A program made the translations under genes and the position numbers. DNA of 64,000 bases, taken from Xylogone sp. PMI_703. Its lineage: Eukaryota; Ascomycota; Leotiomycetes. A model generated the notes under the pieces. That model saw only the letters and a list, made by a program, of their open reading frames with translations, was not told the origin of the DNA and made no database searches. Below are positions 62,336 to 64,000 of the stretch, in pieces. How positions within the stretch are numbered: position 1 is the first letter of the stretch; each line of letters starts with the position of its first letter. Location: NCBI GenBank assembly GCA_021399445.1, contig JAJTUQ010000004.1:5022001-5086000 (forward strand). The letters run 5' to 3'.

Positions 62336-63905
62336 TTATTCAGTCCTCTTCCTCGTGTCGGGGAGGAAGAACCATAATCCAAGCATACATAAAAACAATC
62401 CAATGGCAATGGGATGCAACACGAATGTGCCGACAGCCTGTGCTAGAATACCGGTCAAGAATGGAGCCAAGGCACCACCAGAGCTACCAAAAGCGCTGAT
62501 AACTCCCAGGCTACTGACCTGGTCTTTTCTGGCAATAGCTCTCAAAAACAGGGAAGTGGCACAAGGATAGACTGGTCCAAGTAAAAGGCCAACAATGGAG
62601 ACTGCTACCGCATCACCGATGACATTAGGCACGAACCAGACCAGCAGTTCAAAGATTACCGCCCCGATAACGATGCCATAGACGAAGGCCTTCTCTCCAA
62701 TTTTCTGCGCTTGATGGGATAGGAGAAAGCGCCCCAAAGTAATACCTGCCCAGAAACCAGAGGTTACGTAACCAACGGACTCGGACGAGCCTTCACGGGT
62801 AGTGATCAGGAAGGAAATAACCCAGCCTGAGATAGAAACCTCGGCACCTTGGTAAGCGAAGATAAAGAGAGCTCCGAGGATGACGACCTTCAGTTTGAAG
62901 ACTTTTACCATGTCGGAGAGAAGGCTTGAGGATGTTGGATTGGGTTCTAGGCTGATTTGTACAGTGGCAGAGTTGAGAAGAGTCTGGTTAGATTCTGTAT
63001 CGTAGTGCCAGAACGCCCATGGCACAAAGATGGTATCAAGGAAGGTTATGCCCAGAGGAATAATGTAGTATCGACTCCAGGGCTGTCCGACTGAGACAAT
63101 GGATGTTGCAATTATTGGACCGATAGTGCCACCAATACCATAGCTACCATGCATGAAGCCAAGCATCTTGGTGCCATTCTGAAGGTTTGACACAAAGACG
63201 TTTGCAATGGCAAGATTAATGGCCATGCCAAATCCAAGAAAGAAAAACACGACAACAATCACGGGAAACGGTGGGGTGAACACAACAGGCAGGTAGCCAA
63301 ACAGTATCAGGGAATGAGCAAAGAGCAATGCTTTGGCTCTGCCTAGACGAGATCGAATGGCATCAACAAAGAATGCGGCAGAGATGAACCCAACGGCGTT
63401 TGTAATGAAGATGAGAGAGACTATTGCATAACCAATGTTGTAGTGCCTTTGAAACAGTAAGTCAGCGCTGAAGATTGTGTAGTCAGTTTAGTCGGTACCT
63501 CTCGATATAAGGGATCAGAGCACCAGGGGCACTGTCCGATAATCCCATAGCAAAAGTTATTAGGCAAGCGGACAGCATCCGAAATCTGTTCATGGGGGGA
63601 TTGGAAAAACTTTGCAAAGCATCAAAGGTCTCGGCGTGCTCAACCGGCGTGGCCGGTCGGCTCATCTCAAGGTCAACGTGTGACTCCACCGGTGAAGTGG
63701 TGACAGAAGTAGAAGATTCATGCCTCCTAGGAGGGGGTCGAACATTGGTCAGCTCAACAGAACTGTGCTGCGTCTCAGGGACGGAATGGTAAGTCCTGGG
63801 GAAAGCTTTTTGGGGAGCTGGTAAAATAGCATCATTATCATAGTGCACTTTCTTGGCCGTAGGTGGCTCAATTTGTATAAATGCATGGAATGCATCGGCG
63901 CTCAT
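62336..63905 (-). CDS. MFS transporter, BSC6-like
   Basis: Two exons: complement(join(62336..63446,63499..63905)), 505 aa. The intron has donor GTACCG and a CAAAG acceptor. The N-terminal 105 residues are hydrophilic and Ser/Pro-rich, a cytosolic tail. About twelve membrane segments follow. Recognisable points are MNRFRMLSACLITFAMGLSD in the first helix, HGSYGIGGTIGPIIATSIVS, SVGYVTSGFWAGITLGRFLL, the loop VISAFGSSGGALAPFLTG and the end FFLPDTRKRTE. The sequence resembles yeast YOL137W/Bsc6, an MFS member of unknown substrate. ATG at 63905 is the first in frame. The promoter lies partly beyond the window edge. Confidence 0.85.
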
Positions 63906-64000
63906 TTTGATTATCTAATACTTTAACTAAAGGAAAACTTGAAAACTAGCAAAAGAGAGATAAAGGAGTCTTTAGAAGTTGAGCATTTGATACGGAAAGG

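Overview
The window is nuclear DNA of a filamentous ascomycete (Pezizomycotina). The genes carry many short introns, mostly 46-80 nt, with GT-AG borders and CTNA-type branch points a few bases before the acceptor. Several families are typical of filamentous fungi: DUF6594 membrane proteins, a Zn2Cys6 factor with a Fungal_trans_2-like body, a DUF7025-type AAA ATPase, a DUF7708/STAND-like protein and a 2EXR-like protein. I could not settle the class or genus. No CRISPR array, rRNA or tRNA was recognised. Exon models were built by hand from splice signals, reading phase and remembered family sequence. No alignment was run.

Left part (about 1-27 kb, accessory and gene-sparse). In order: MOSC-domain protein (-), maleylacetoacetate isomerase-like zeta GST (-), STAND-like NTPase (-), large AAA+ ATPase (+), Zn2Cys6 regulator (+), 2EXR-like protein (-), secreted lactonase/muconate-cyclase-like beta-propeller (+), and an AAAP-family amino-acid transporter (+). 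Intergenic stretches of 1-3 kb separate them. Two of these hold copies of a short dispersed repeat.

Middle (about 28-39 kb). Two DUF6594 membrane-protein genes, one on each strand and pointing away from each other, flank 8 kb with no intact gene that I recognise. That interval holds short decayed-looking open stretches and small repeats.

Right part (about 40-64 kb, mostly housekeeping). A Dpb3-like histone-fold subunit (+) converges on the U2 snRNP A' gene LEA1 (-). Next are an SH3 single-pass membrane protein (-), a 3.8-kb gene-free stretch, and a small disordered protein (+). A compact block follows: VPS15 (+), BCP1 (+), ARO7 chorismate mutase (-) and MDV1/CAF4 (+). A BSC6-like MFS transporter (-) ends the window. 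These genes serve DNA replication, splicing, autophagy and vesicle traffic, ribosome assembly, aromatic amino-acid synthesis and mitochondrial fission. They do not form one pathway.

The most notable observations are two non-canonical GC-AG introns in the AAA ATPase gene, a 15-nt first coding exon in the MOSC gene, the DUF6594 pair with partly conserved intron phases, a short STAND-like protein with a degenerate P-loop, and a dispersed 19-bp repeat family in direct and inverted copies.
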